DNA of 64,000 nucleotides. Origin: GCA-1730015 sp964550655 (GTDB lineage Bacteria > Pseudomonadota > Gammaproteobacteria > Granulosicoccales > Granulosicoccaceae). The notes under the pieces were generated by a model. That model did not search any database. It worked only from the letters and a program-made list of their open reading frames with translations, and had not been told where the DNA came from. How positions within the stretch are numbered: position 1 is the stretch's first letter; each line of letters starts with the position of its first letter. The DNA lies in contig CAZKAQ010000004.1 in the NCBI GenBank assembly GCA_964550655.1, positions 11,659 through 75,658 of the forward strand, written 5' to 3'. Both the position numbers and the translations under genes were made by a program. Positions 52,035 through 60,709 of this stretch are shown here, piece after piece.

Positions 52035-53249
52035 TCAGATTATTGCAGCGCAGTGCTTACGCAACTGTCTGGCACTGGCTGTATTTTTAGTGACTTTTAT
52101 TGCTATCGACTCACAATTGTTGAATAGCATAAAACGTTTCAATTCATCAGCGAGTGAAGGTAGAAAAGCACTATCAGCAACTTCATGCTGCAAATAGTTA
52201 ACTTGCAGTACACCGGTTTTACGATAAGCCTTACAATCTATTCGGCCGACCAGTTTATCTTTGTATAAAATCGGCAAACTGAAGTAGCCATGCTTTCTTT
52301 TCGCGGCAGGCACATAACATTCAATCTGATAATCAAACGCAAATATTCCACGGCACCGTTCGCGTTGAATAACCAGATTATCGAACGGTGACAACAAACG
52401 AATTCCATTCCAGGGGCGTTTAATATCGTCAATCAGCGATGCATCACAATAAAACAAATCACCCTCAGGCGATTGTATTTTAACCACACGACCACTCTCT
52501 GCATAAGCTTCTATACAATCTTTAACGGCGAGTCGCAACGCTTTACCTTTACGCAAATAAGTAAACGACTTGAGACTTGCAAATCCGTGTGCTCTGAGTG
52601 TTGAGTCGATAAGATGGCATGCCTCTTCTGCATCGTCCGGCGTCTTTGTGCACACATGCTCAGGCAGCACACGTTCGGTCAAGTCATATCGCTTTTGAAA
52701 ACCCTCACGCCCGACTATCATTAAATCGCCCTGCATGAAGAGTTTTTCAATAGCCTGTTTGGCAGGCTTCCAATCCCACCAGCCCGTATTCGTACTGCTG
52801 GTATCGGTAAAGTCTCTGGTACGCAACGGGCCTTCTGTTTCAATACGTTTGTATACGCTACGCAAAAGTTTTTTATCTATTTGGCCAAACCAATGTTTCT
52901 CACCGGCTTTAATCGCTTGCATTCTCGGCAGTGCAAAACGAAAATCATGCATTGGAAGATAGGCAGCTGCATGAAACCAATACTCGAAAATCTGCTTATC
53001 TCTTATCGCTATATCAAGGTATTCAGGGCGATAGTTTTTAACTCTTGTCCATAAGACATGATGATGAGCGCGCTCCACTACAGAAATTGTATCGATCTGC
53101 ACATAACCAAGATGGGTAATCGCCGCAGCGACGCCCGCTTTGCCTGAGCCCAGCGTTTTACTGTTGATCAGGCCCTGCTGCGAAAGTGCTATCCGGCGTA
53201 GTCTGGCAGCAGGTAATTTAACAGCGGAGTTGGCGTTAATATTTGATAT
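52035..53249 (-). CDS. AlkX/YcaQ-type DNA glycosylase (winged-helix, COG3214); start codon unclear
   Basis: A DNA glycosylase family that unhooks interstrand crosslinks or removes bulky alkyl adducts. The catalytic Q-x-D motif is in LGYVQIDTISVVERAHHHVLWTR. LSPFDNLVIQRERCRGIFAFDYQIECYVP and HGYFSLPILYKDKLVGRIDCKAY match the family C-terminus. The first ordinary start in frame is GTG 53102, which would place the Q-x-D at the extreme N-terminus and delete the first helix. The in-frame sequence upstream (PAARLRRIALSQQGL) is plainly family-like. It has no ATG/GTG/TTG, only an ATA at 53249 seven bases after AAGGA. A rare ATA start, or a frameshift upstream, is possible. Confidence 0.82.
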   Translation of the reverse strand: MSNINANSAVKLPAARLRRIALSQQGLINSKTLGSGKAGVAAAITHLGYVQIDTISVVERAHHHVLWTRVKNYRPEYLDIAIRDKQIFEYWFHAAAYLPMHDFRFALPRMQAIKAGEKHWFGQIDKKLLRSVYKRIETEGPLRTRDFTDTSSTNTGWWDWKPAKQAIEKLFMQGDLMIVGREGFQKRYDLTERVLPEHVCTKTPDDAEEACHLIDSTLRAHGFASLKSFTYLRKGKALRLAVKDCIEAYAESGRVVKIQSPEGDLFYCDASLIDDIKRPWNGIRLLSPFDNLVIQRERCRGIFAFDYQIECYVPAAKRKHGYFSLPILYKDKLVGRIDCKAYRKTGVLQVNYLQHEVADSAFLPSLADELKRFMLFNNCESIAIKVTKNTASARQLRKHCAAII

Positions 53250-53420
53250 GAGCGTGTCCTTGATGATTGTTACAGCGGTAAAATTTATTCAGTGGTGCAA
53301 AGAATAAAAACACTTGTAGAATGGCTTTATACATCGTGACTAAGCAACGCATTAGTTTGTAACGTATCATACAAGTAATTAACAACCCGACCCTATGAAT
53401 TACAAACAGCGCATCTCACA

Positions 53421-54317
53421 ATGATTCACGTACTTGGCTCCGTAAATATTGACTACTCGGTAGTTGTTGCACGACTACCAAATCCCGGTGAGACAATCTC
53501 CGGCAGCAACCTGGTACTTACACCCGGGGGCAAGGGGGCCAATCAGGCGCTCGCTGCAAGAAGAGCAGGAGCGCAGGTGAAATTGACCGGTGCGATCGGT
53601 AATGACTCGGTAGCAGAAACAGCAGTCACTATTCTTAAGGATGACGGAGTGGATCTAACCGATGTTAAATCGATACAAGGGCCTACCGGTTGCGCTTTTG
53701 TTTTTGTTGATGAAAACAGTGAAAACCAGATCATCATTATTGCCGGCGCTAATGAATCTGTCAGCCCGAATCAAGCCAGGCAGTTAAAAATCGCTGCCGA
53801 TGACCTGTTGCTACTACAGCTGGAGTGTCCACTGGCGACAGTCGCAGCAGCTGCAAGTCATGCCAGCCAGCAAGGCGCCAGAGTCATTGCCAATCTTGCA
53901 CCTTATCAGTCATTTGATAAACAATTTTTTACCGCTATTGATTATTTGATACTCAACGAATCAGAGGCCGAACAACTCGCAGAAGATTTAAGCCTCAATG
54001 CTGCAACAGTCACTGATATTAGTGCCGTCACCAATTGCTCGGTTGTCAGAACACTCGGTGCAAATGGCATTGAAGCAGTTGACGAAGAGTCAGGACTATT
54101 CAGTCTTCCAGGCATCAAGGTCGATGCTATTGATACAGTAGGTGCCGGTGATACTTTTGCAGGCTTTCTCGGTACGATGTTGTCAGCGGGCAATTCACTA
54201 CAAGATGCTTGCAAGGTTGCGAATGCGGCAGCAGCTCTGGCGTGTACCAACTCAGGCGCTCAAACCGCCATACCAACAATTCAGGATGTTATCGCTCTTG
54301 CCAACAGGGTTAACTGA
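53421..54317 (+). CDS. Ribokinase-like PfkB-family sugar kinase
   Basis: A 298-residue PfkB kinase, closest in pattern to ribokinase (ribose to ribose 5-phosphate). The N-terminal signature is TPGGKGANQALAARRAGAQV. The C-terminal signature is DTVGAGDTFAGFLGTML, with the catalytic Asp in GAGD. IIIIAGANESVSP and YLILNESEAEQLAEDL also fit. No ribose transporter genes are adjacent, so it may serve nucleoside salvage; the LOG-type enzyme elsewhere in the window also releases ribose 5-phosphate, though there is no direct link. Confidence 0.9.
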   Translation: MIHVLGSVNIDYSVVVARLPNPGETISGSNLVLTPGGKGANQALAARRAGAQVKLTGAIGNDSVAETAVTILKDDGVDLTDVKSIQGPTGCAFVFVDENSENQIIIIAGANESVSPNQARQLKIAADDLLLLQLECPLATVAAAASHASQQGARVIANLAPYQSFDKQFFTAIDYLILNESEAEQLAEDLSLNAATVTDISAVTNCSVVRTLGANGIEAVDEESGLFSLPGIKVDAIDTVGAGDTFAGFLGTMLSAGNSLQDACKVANAAAALACTNSGAQTAIPTIQDVIALANRVN

Positions 54318-54334
54318 TCAAAACACAGATTCAG

Positions 54335-55477
54335 CTAAGCCATCTCTCCATATTTTTTCAGCTGCAGTTTTTTGGCCTGTTTAACCCACCCATCCCGTTT
54401 AATCCGGCCTGCACATTGAGGAATCTGCAGCTGTAATTCTTCCATTCCGCTTTCATCAAGGTTTGCCACCTGATCAAAATAGTAGATACCGTTCTCGTTT
54501 AGCATCTTCTCAAGTACAGGACCCACACCTCTGATATCAGTCAGCTTGTCGTGTTTTTTAGCTGGAGTTTTTTTCCAAGCTGGTGGTTTTTCCTGAGTCG
54601 GAGGTTTCTCCTGAGCAATGGACCATCCTTTTGAATCCTGACCGTTATTCGCTATTGCAGGGTGCTTAGCTTGATTTTTAACATTCGAAGCGCCGGATTC
54701 AACGAGACCATTCTGACCTGAGGAATTGATTCCGGTTTCAGTTAAAGTAGTTGATTGATCTGCAGATGACACCTCTGGCACTGTTGTGGCTCTGGATGAT
54801 TCGGCCTCATCGTTTAGTTCAGCAGCGTCAGCAGTCGATAATTTTTCCTTAGCGAGTTTGTCGTGTTTATTTTTTATATTAAGCAGTTCCAACTCGGTAG
54901 CGCGTCTGGCTTTCCTTTCTTTCTCGAGTGTATTATTTAGTTGTTGCAATTCAGTACGCAGATGATCCGACTCTTCGTTATCTTTAGTTTGCTCTGTATT
55001 ACCCGTGTCGCTATTGGCTGGCATTATGACAGAACTATGTTGCGTTGCCGCTTCGAGCTCGGCAATACGCTCACGCATGGTATCCGTCTCACACTGCAAA
55101 TTCTCAAGTGCCTGGTTTGCCTGATCACGCTCATTGATTAACACAATGTTTGCGGCTTCCATGGATTTGGTTTCAGAAGTGGCCGCAGATTCCTCCGATG
55201 ATCCGGGTTCTGCGTCATCAGAATGATTGATTGCCTTAGAGTGAGTTACTTCTGCCTCTGTATCAGGTAAAACAGATTTCATCGGTTCGTCTGCGATGGA
55301 TTCACCACCTGTTGTTACGGCAATAGTGGCATCTGACGAAACTTCTGCAGACTCGACGGTTAACTCAGCAGAGTCATGTCTCTGCCGACGCCAACTCCAT
55401 AACAGCCAGCCAAGCAATGTTCCCAACGCGAACGACGCCAGTAATGGTATAAGAATATCCCATAGCACCCAGACCAT
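54335..55477 (-). CDS. Membrane-anchored coiled-coil protein with C-terminal helix-hairpin-helix domain (module copy 2)
   Basis: A 380-residue protein. One N-terminal transmembrane helix (WDILIPLLASFALGTLLGWLLW, ~6-27) is followed by an acidic, low-complexity region and a coiled coil (~105-215, for example NALENLQCE-like and LQQLNNTLEKERKARRATELELLNIK). A Pro/Lys linker contains near-repeats (EKPPTQEKPPAW). Residues ~312-378 form a helix-hairpin-helix-like domain (KLTDIRGVGPVLEKMLNENG, FDQVANL, GRIKRDGWVKQAKKL) of the type found at the end of NADH-dehydrogenase-like or ribosomal L21-fusion proteins. It lies 46 bases after a BON-OmpA gene, mirroring the pair at 4283-7170. Confidence 0.8.
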   Translation of the reverse strand: MVWVLWDILIPLLASFALGTLLGWLLWSWRRQRHDSAELTVESAEVSSDATIAVTTGGESIADEPMKSVLPDTEAEVTHSKAINHSDDAEPGSSEESAATSETKSMEAANIVLINERDQANQALENLQCETDTMRERIAELEAATQHSSVIMPANSDTGNTEQTKDNEESDHLRTELQQLNNTLEKERKARRATELELLNIKNKHDKLAKEKLSTADAAELNDEAESSRATTVPEVSSADQSTTLTETGINSSGQNGLVESGASNVKNQAKHPAIANNGQDSKGWSIAQEKPPTQEKPPAWKKTPAKKHDKLTDIRGVGPVLEKMLNENGIYYFDQVANLDESGMEELQLQIPQCAGRIKRDGWVKQAKKLQLKKYGEMA

Positions 55478-55523
55478 CTGTTTATCCTTTCTGCATCATA
55501 TGTTTAAAAAAATACATGCTGCT

Positions 55524-57089
55524 TCAACCGGATTGATCGTCTGGTTGTTTGAGCACGGTAAAGTGTACCCGTCGATTCGCCTGTCGACCTTCGGGTGTAT
55601 CGTTAGATTCAAGTGGTCGTCGATGACCATAGCCGACGGCAATTAGTTGATTTACAGGCGCCACTCTCGAGGCCAGATAGCTTCTCACCGCAGTGGCTCT
55701 GTTCTGGCTCAGCTTTTCATTAACACTGGCGCGCCCGACATCATCAGTGTGACCTTCGATCTCCACTACCAGGCCTGAGGTGTAGGTATTAATTTTCAAT
55801 GCGACTTTATCAAGTGTTTGCATTGCTTCAGCAGACAACACGGAGTCACCACTGGCAAAGACGACATTCTGCCTGACTTCTTCCATCAGCTTATCTAATT
55901 CGAGCTGCAGCGTTTTGGCGTCGTCATCCACCTGCTGTACCCGAATGTTATCTATTACTATTAAACCTGTGCGCTGTGCTCTGGCTGTAGAGGACGCCAG
56001 ATAATCCTTAACTGAGTCAGTACCTGTGACTGCATTAATGGTCAGCTCATCATTGCGAAGTAGGACCTCACCTGTGATGCCGGGTGCGAAGCGCGATACC
56101 ACTGCGGCCATACTTTCTACACCCTGCATCAGTACAGGGGCATCAGACGGAATTTCAGCCATCGAGAGGTTATCTGCCACGTTCTGAGCACCAACCGCCT
56201 CGCTCGCTGCAAACACCAGTCGTTTTCGATGCGCATCTGAATAGATTGTACCGTTGAGTGATATTTTTTCACCGTCCGATATGGAAACAAGGTTCAGTTT
56301 GTTAGCCGATAAGAGCTCAACACCGCCTTTAACTGTCAAGTCAGCTATTTCAATAGATGCAGCTCTCTCAATAGCCAGAGCACTATTTTTATCCCTTGCC
56401 GAGACTCGATAATCGAGTTCATTATCGCTCAGGGTTACTTCCGAGCGTCGGGTCTGTGTTGGACCAAGATGTTCAAGCAGTCCGGCCACAACATCAACTC
56501 TTTGTTTGGCCACCTGAGTTTCAGCTATCGATTGAACCTCAAGATTGTCAAAAACATTCTCAACTCCGGAGGACAACATTGCCTGCACCAGCACATTGCG
56601 CTGACTTTTATTTTGCACAACACCACTCAATGTTGCGTCAGCTCCGTTGGTACTCACCTCAATCAACAGGCTTTCTTCAGCCTGCGGAGCTGCTGCGATT
56701 GGCAGGTTTTTGTCAAGATCAAGTCGCAGATGACGAATCCCGCGCGCAAACAGGGCAGACGACTGATCATTAGAACCACGCATAATTGAGGCGAGTCTGT
56801 CGGGTGTGACGCCCTCAGGCAGGTAACCGCTGACAGTCAGATTCCGGTAGTCCCAATCAAACTCAAGCGTTGTGGTGTCGATACTCGCCTGCGCCAGCCG
56901 GTTCATGGTTTGCCGATCCAGACGCTGTTGGATTTGCGGTGCGATAATCAGCAGTGACGCAATAAACAACAATACAAATGCCGATGCGATCCACATCCGG
57001 ATACGCACAGTGTTCCAGCCGGCGTCATCGCGCGGCAGCGCCTGATGCTCATTATTATTTGATATCTCAGTTAAGCTCCGACTCATCAT
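55524..57089 (-). CDS. Inner-membrane-anchored BON-repeat / OmpA peptidoglycan-binding protein (module copy 2)
   Basis: A 521-residue paralogue of the protein at 4283-5947. A cytoplasmic N-terminus is followed by one transmembrane helix at ~32-52 (WIASAFVLLFIASLLIIAPQ). BON-like units recur from ~70 to ~380 (LTVSGYLPEGVTPDRLASIM, DATLSGVVQNKSQRNVLVQAM, ISLNGTIYSDAHRKRLVFAA). The OmpA C-terminal domain spans ~410-515 (VEIEGHTDDVGRASVNEKLSQNRATAVRSYL, GYGHRRPLESNDTPEGRQANRRV). It probably links inner membrane and cell wall. ATG 57086 is an equivalent start. It is followed by its coiled-coil partner, as in copy 1. Confidence 0.86.
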   Translation of the reverse strand: MMSRSLTEISNNNEHQALPRDDAGWNTVRIRMWIASAFVLLFIASLLIIAPQIQQRLDRQTMNRLAQASIDTTTLEFDWDYRNLTVSGYLPEGVTPDRLASIMRGSNDQSSALFARGIRHLRLDLDKNLPIAAAPQAEESLLIEVSTNGADATLSGVVQNKSQRNVLVQAMLSSGVENVFDNLEVQSIAETQVAKQRVDVVAGLLEHLGPTQTRRSEVTLSDNELDYRVSARDKNSALAIERAASIEIADLTVKGGVELLSANKLNLVSISDGEKISLNGTIYSDAHRKRLVFAASEAVGAQNVADNLSMAEIPSDAPVLMQGVESMAAVVSRFAPGITGEVLLRNDELTINAVTGTDSVKDYLASSTARAQRTGLIVIDNIRVQQVDDDAKTLQLELDKLMEEVRQNVVFASGDSVLSAEAMQTLDKVALKINTYTSGLVVEIEGHTDDVGRASVNEKLSQNRATAVRSYLASRVAPVNQLIAVGYGHRRPLESNDTPEGRQANRRVHFTVLKQPDDQSG

Positions 57090-57345
57090 CTTTCCCGGTC
57101 TTCAGGGAGGCTAACCATCAACACAGGCTGATAAAGCCCGAAAAGGCTATATCTTCCGGGGTTGACTTTCATACACTCTGGAACAGGCAAAATCCGCTTT
57201 AGGTGATAAATTAAAGAAACTCTTCGATGCTGAACCCACAATTTAGTTGCTACACGCTACACCGACAATTACTTATAGGTTACTGTTGCGCTAAGTACAG
57301 CAATCATTCAACAGAAAGTTTATTTGTCTTTTCCGGAGCAAACCC

Positions 57346-58113
57346 TTGCTACAAGCCATTTCCCACCAGAAGATCACATCTCAATCCGGTAAAATCGGTT
57401 GTCTGGGAGTTTTCGGTTTACTGTTATTAACAGTTGTAATCACTGTAGCCGCAACTGTCTGGGCAATTCAGAGCCAGTTATTCAGTAGAAATTTCAAACC
57501 GGTAGAGTTAAGTGCGCCGGAGCAAATCACACTTGAACAAAAATTGAATGCACTGGCAGCTCAGCCCGACGCCACAGATAATCCCAACTCATTTTCTTTG
57601 ACATCAGAAGCGGATGCACAGACAGATTCAATCGCCGGTGAAATTAACTCTACTGAAACGGAATCTCAAACAAGCGCAGATGGCGAAATACAACCAGAAC
57701 TTTATGTCGAAGACGACAGCAAACGACGCATCGAACTGACTGAGAGAGAACTCAACGCGCTATTGGCTAAAAACACTGATCTTGCAGAACAACTCGTCGT
57801 TGACCTGACTGACAACCTGGCCAGTATCAAACTACTGGTTGATCTCGATCCGGATTTTCCTTTCTTTGGCGGTAAAACTCTGAAAGTCAGTGGTGCCACC
57901 GAACTGTCGTATCAGAACAAACGACCCGTGATTGTGATGAAAGGGGTAAGTGTATGGGGTGTACCAATACCTAACGCATGGCTCGGTGGCCTGAAGAATA
58001 TTGATCTGATTAATGAGTTTGGGGGCAACGACGGTTTCTGGAAATCACTGGCGGAGGGCATTGAAGATATCCAGGTGCAGGACGGTAAGCTTTTAATTCA
58101 GCTGGCTGAGTAA
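57346..58113 (+). CDS. Single-pass membrane protein, DUF2140/YpmS-like periplasmic domain
   Basis: A 255-residue protein starting at TTG 57346, supported by CGGAG eight bases upstream. One transmembrane helix at ~22-43 (GVFGLLLLTVVITVAATVWAI) is followed by an acidic Thr/Ser/Glu linker. A C-terminal domain (~125-255) begins ELTERELNALLAKN and continues with LLVDLDPDFPFFGGKTLKV, VIVMKGVSVWGVPIPNAWLGG and IEDIQVQDGKLLIQL. The 'L-T-E-R-E-L-N-A-L' opening and beta-rich remainder resemble lipid-binding YpmS/LmeA-like proteins; this is tentative. The downstream gene begins 17 bases later. Confidence 0.75.
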   Translation: MLQAISHQKITSQSGKIGCLGVFGLLLLTVVITVAATVWAIQSQLFSRNFKPVELSAPEQITLEQKLNALAAQPDATDNPNSFSLTSEADAQTDSIAGEINSTETESQTSADGEIQPELYVEDDSKRRIELTERELNALLAKNTDLAEQLVVDLTDNLASIKLLVDLDPDFPFFGGKTLKVSGATELSYQNKRPVIVMKGVSVWGVPIPNAWLGGLKNIDLINEFGGNDGFWKSLAEGIEDIQVQDGKLLIQLAE

Positions 58114-58130
58114 CATACCCTGACAGAAGT

Positions 58131-59123
58131 ATGACGAAGCAACTGGTAGCACTGGATCATCTGAACCTTGTTGTAGACAAGGCGCTCATGAATTTGAGCA
58201 TAGATAGACAGGAACGAGATATTATTCGGCAGGTGTTAATGTATGCCGAAATGCGTGGCAGCAGCCAGGGACTGATAAAGATCAGAGAGCGCACCATACT
58301 GCCGGATAAAAATTGCACTGATCTTCAGCTGGAAAACAAAACACCCGCAATCGCAAGAATAAATGGCGGCGGTCACACGGGCATGTTTGTTCTGCACCAG
58401 GCAACTCTTGCTGCAGCGCGGTGTGTTAAGGCTACAGGCATTGCGATTGTGTCTACACACAATACTCGATCATCCACTGGAGCCATCGGGTTCTATGCCA
58501 ATGAGCTGGCACAATCGGGTTATGTTGCGATGGTGCTGACGAGTTCGCCAAAGGTGATGGCCATAGAGGGCGGTATTGAACCGGTAGTCGGTACCAACCC
58601 GATAGCATTGGCAATACCAACAAACAGCGAACCACTGGTACTCGATATGGCAACTGCTGCCACCACATGGTTTTCGGTTATTAATGCCAAAGACCAAAGC
58701 CTGTGTCTCGCCGCAGATACTGCGCTCGATTCAATTGGTCAGCCGACTACTGATCCAAATGAAGCTATGAAAGGTGCATTAAAAGCTTTCGGCGGGGCGA
58801 AAGGTTCCGGGCTTGGCTTGATGTTTGAGTTTCTTACCAGCGTTTTAGGTAATGCATCATTGTTTGGTGACGCAGAAGACAACCGCGGCAATACAATAAT
58901 TGCCATCGATCCTGAAACCATAGAAAGTGGCTTTTCAAACAGGGCCTCAGAATTGATTCGCCGGCTTAAAGCCAGCTGCCAAAATCAAAACAACGGCCAT
59001 AAAGAATCTTCCATCCGTCTGCCCGGAGAACAAAGCAGCGCTCGCGCCGCACGTTGCCTTGCGGCCAACGAGATTTCAATTGATAAGGGTTTATATCAGC
59101 ATCTGACAAAACTTGCCCAATGA
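58131..59123 (+). CDS. Ldh2-family (malate/L-lactate dehydrogenase-like) oxidoreductase lacking the usual His
   Basis: A 330-residue member of the Ldh_2 family of NAD(P)-dependent 2-oxoacid or imino-acid reductases. Family segments are INGGGHTGMFVLHQAT, NTRSSTGAIGFYANELAQSGYVAMVLTSSP, GTNPIALAIPT, PLVLDMATAATTW and GGAKGSGLGLMFEFLTSVL. In most members an 'S-H-G' early in the chain supplies the catalytic histidine; here it reads MRGSSQGLIKI with Gln46. The enzyme may have altered chemistry, or belong to a subfamily where this is normal. Substrate unknown. It is in line with the preceding membrane-protein gene. Confidence 0.85.
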   Translation: MTKQLVALDHLNLVVDKALMNLSIDRQERDIIRQVLMYAEMRGSSQGLIKIRERTILPDKNCTDLQLENKTPAIARINGGGHTGMFVLHQATLAAARCVKATGIAIVSTHNTRSSTGAIGFYANELAQSGYVAMVLTSSPKVMAIEGGIEPVVGTNPIALAIPTNSEPLVLDMATAATTWFSVINAKDQSLCLAADTALDSIGQPTTDPNEAMKGALKAFGGAKGSGLGLMFEFLTSVLGNASLFGDAEDNRGNTIIAIDPETIESGFSNRASELIRRLKASCQNQNNGHKESSIRLPGEQSSARAARCLAANEISIDKGLYQHLTKLAQ

Positions 59124-59150
59124 TTAAGCCTGGCCGGAAAAATCAGTTGG

Positions 59151-60608
59151 CTACAAAACACCACCCATGCAGATATATTTCATCTCAAGATAATCTTCGA
59201 TTCCATATCTCGAACCTTCCCGACCAATACCGGATTCCTTGACGCCACCAAACGGCGCCACTTCGGTAGAGATAATACCTTCGTTAACACCGACAATACC
59301 TGACTCAAGCGCTTCTGATACCCGCCAGACTCGATTGATATCCTGTGAGTAAAAGTAGGCGGCCAGTCCGAACTCTGTGGCATTAGCAAGTGCTACACCT
59401 TCTGCTTCCTCTTTAAATCGAAACACAGGTGCTACCGGACCAAACGTCTCTTCGCGGGTTAAGTTCATATCCGTATTAACATCGGCCAGCACCGTTGGCT
59501 GATAAAACAATCCACCGAGTTCATGCGGCGCTCCACCCAAGAGGATTTTTGCACCCTTTGAAACCGCATCTTCAACATGCTCTGCTACCTTATCAACCGC
59601 AGCCTGATTGATTAAAGGGCCTTGATTCACCTCGCCTGAATCTGCAGCACCGACGACAAGTTTTGATGCCGCTTCAGCGAGCTTACTGCAGAACTCGTCA
59701 TAGACACCGTCCTGCACGATAAACCGGTTAGCACAAACGCAGGTCTGCCCCGAGTTGCGATATTTTGACATCATCGCACCGGCAACTGCCGCATCGATGT
59801 CTGCATCATCAAAAACCAGAAACGGTGCATTACCACCAAGCTCCATCGAGACTTTCTTCACCGTACCGGCACATTGTTCCATCAACAGTTTTCCGATTCT
59901 GGTCGAGCCGGTAAAAGACAGCTTTCGAATCACTGGCGAGGAGGTCAGAGCAGTACCGACAGCAGCTGCATTTTCTGTAGGCACGATACTGAAAACACCT
60001 TTCGGTATACCGGCGCGCAAAGACAATTCTGCAAGTGCCAGTGCAGACAGTGGCGTCGCTTCGGCAGGCTTTACTATCATCGTACAACCAGCCGCGAGTG
60101 CCGGGCCGACTTTTCGTGTGATCATTGCGTTAGGAAAATTCCATGGAGTAATTGCAGCTGTCACACCTACAGGCTGCTTAATCACAACAATACGCTTGTC
60201 TGCAGCGTGACCCGGAATAACATCCCCGTAGATACGCTTTGATTCCTCCGCAAACCATTCAATAAAACTTGCCCCATAGACAATTTCACCACGGCTCTCG
60301 GCCAGTGGTTTGCCCTGTTCAGTGCTAAGAATTATGGCCAGATCTTCCTGATTTTCGAGAATGAGCCGGTACCATTCCTTTAAAATGTTAGCTCTTTCCT
60401 TAGCCGTTTTTGCGCGCCACTCAGGCAATGCCTTTTCAGCTGCTGCAATTGCTTTATCGGTATCACTCGCTGAACAGTTGGCGACATGCGCAATCTCGTT
60501 ACTGTTAGCGGGATTGAATATCGGGAATGCGGATCCATCACCTGAACCGACCCATTCACCACCGATAAATGCATCGGTTTTCAGAAGCGACTGATCACTG
60601 AGTTTCAT
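59151..60608 (-). CDS. gabD: NAD(P)-dependent succinate-semialdehyde dehydrogenase type
   Basis: A 485-residue aldehyde dehydrogenase with GabD-like pattern, oxidising succinate semialdehyde to succinate. From ATG 60608 (the open frame to 60647 is less likely) the catalytic Cys is Cys290 in NSGQTCVCANRFIV. The base is Glu in VSMELGGNAPFLVFDDADID. Cofactor segment: TPWNFPNAMITRKVGPALAAGCTMIVKPAEATPLSAL. C-terminus: EVAPFGGVKESGIGREGSRYGIEDYLEMKYIC. GABA aminotransferase is not nearby. A related semialdehyde could be the real substrate. Confidence 0.92.
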   Translation of the reverse strand: MKLSDQSLLKTDAFIGGEWVGSGDGSAFPIFNPANSNEIAHVANCSASDTDKAIAAAEKALPEWRAKTAKERANILKEWYRLILENQEDLAIILSTEQGKPLAESRGEIVYGASFIEWFAEESKRIYGDVIPGHAADKRIVVIKQPVGVTAAITPWNFPNAMITRKVGPALAAGCTMIVKPAEATPLSALALAELSLRAGIPKGVFSIVPTENAAAVGTALTSSPVIRKLSFTGSTRIGKLLMEQCAGTVKKVSMELGGNAPFLVFDDADIDAAVAGAMMSKYRNSGQTCVCANRFIVQDGVYDEFCSKLAEAASKLVVGAADSGEVNQGPLINQAAVDKVAEHVEDAVSKGAKILLGGAPHELGGLFYQPTVLADVNTDMNLTREETFGPVAPVFRFKEEAEGVALANATEFGLAAYFYSQDINRVWRVSEALESGIVGVNEGIISTEVAPFGGVKESGIGREGSRYGIEDYLEMKYICMGGVL

Positions 60609-60709
60609 AGTTTTATCCGGTTTGTTGTCGTGCCCATAGTAAATCAATTAGCAGTGCCGGCATTAACTGTTATTGAGATCAATACGACCTCGAATTCAGT
60701 AAGATGGAG

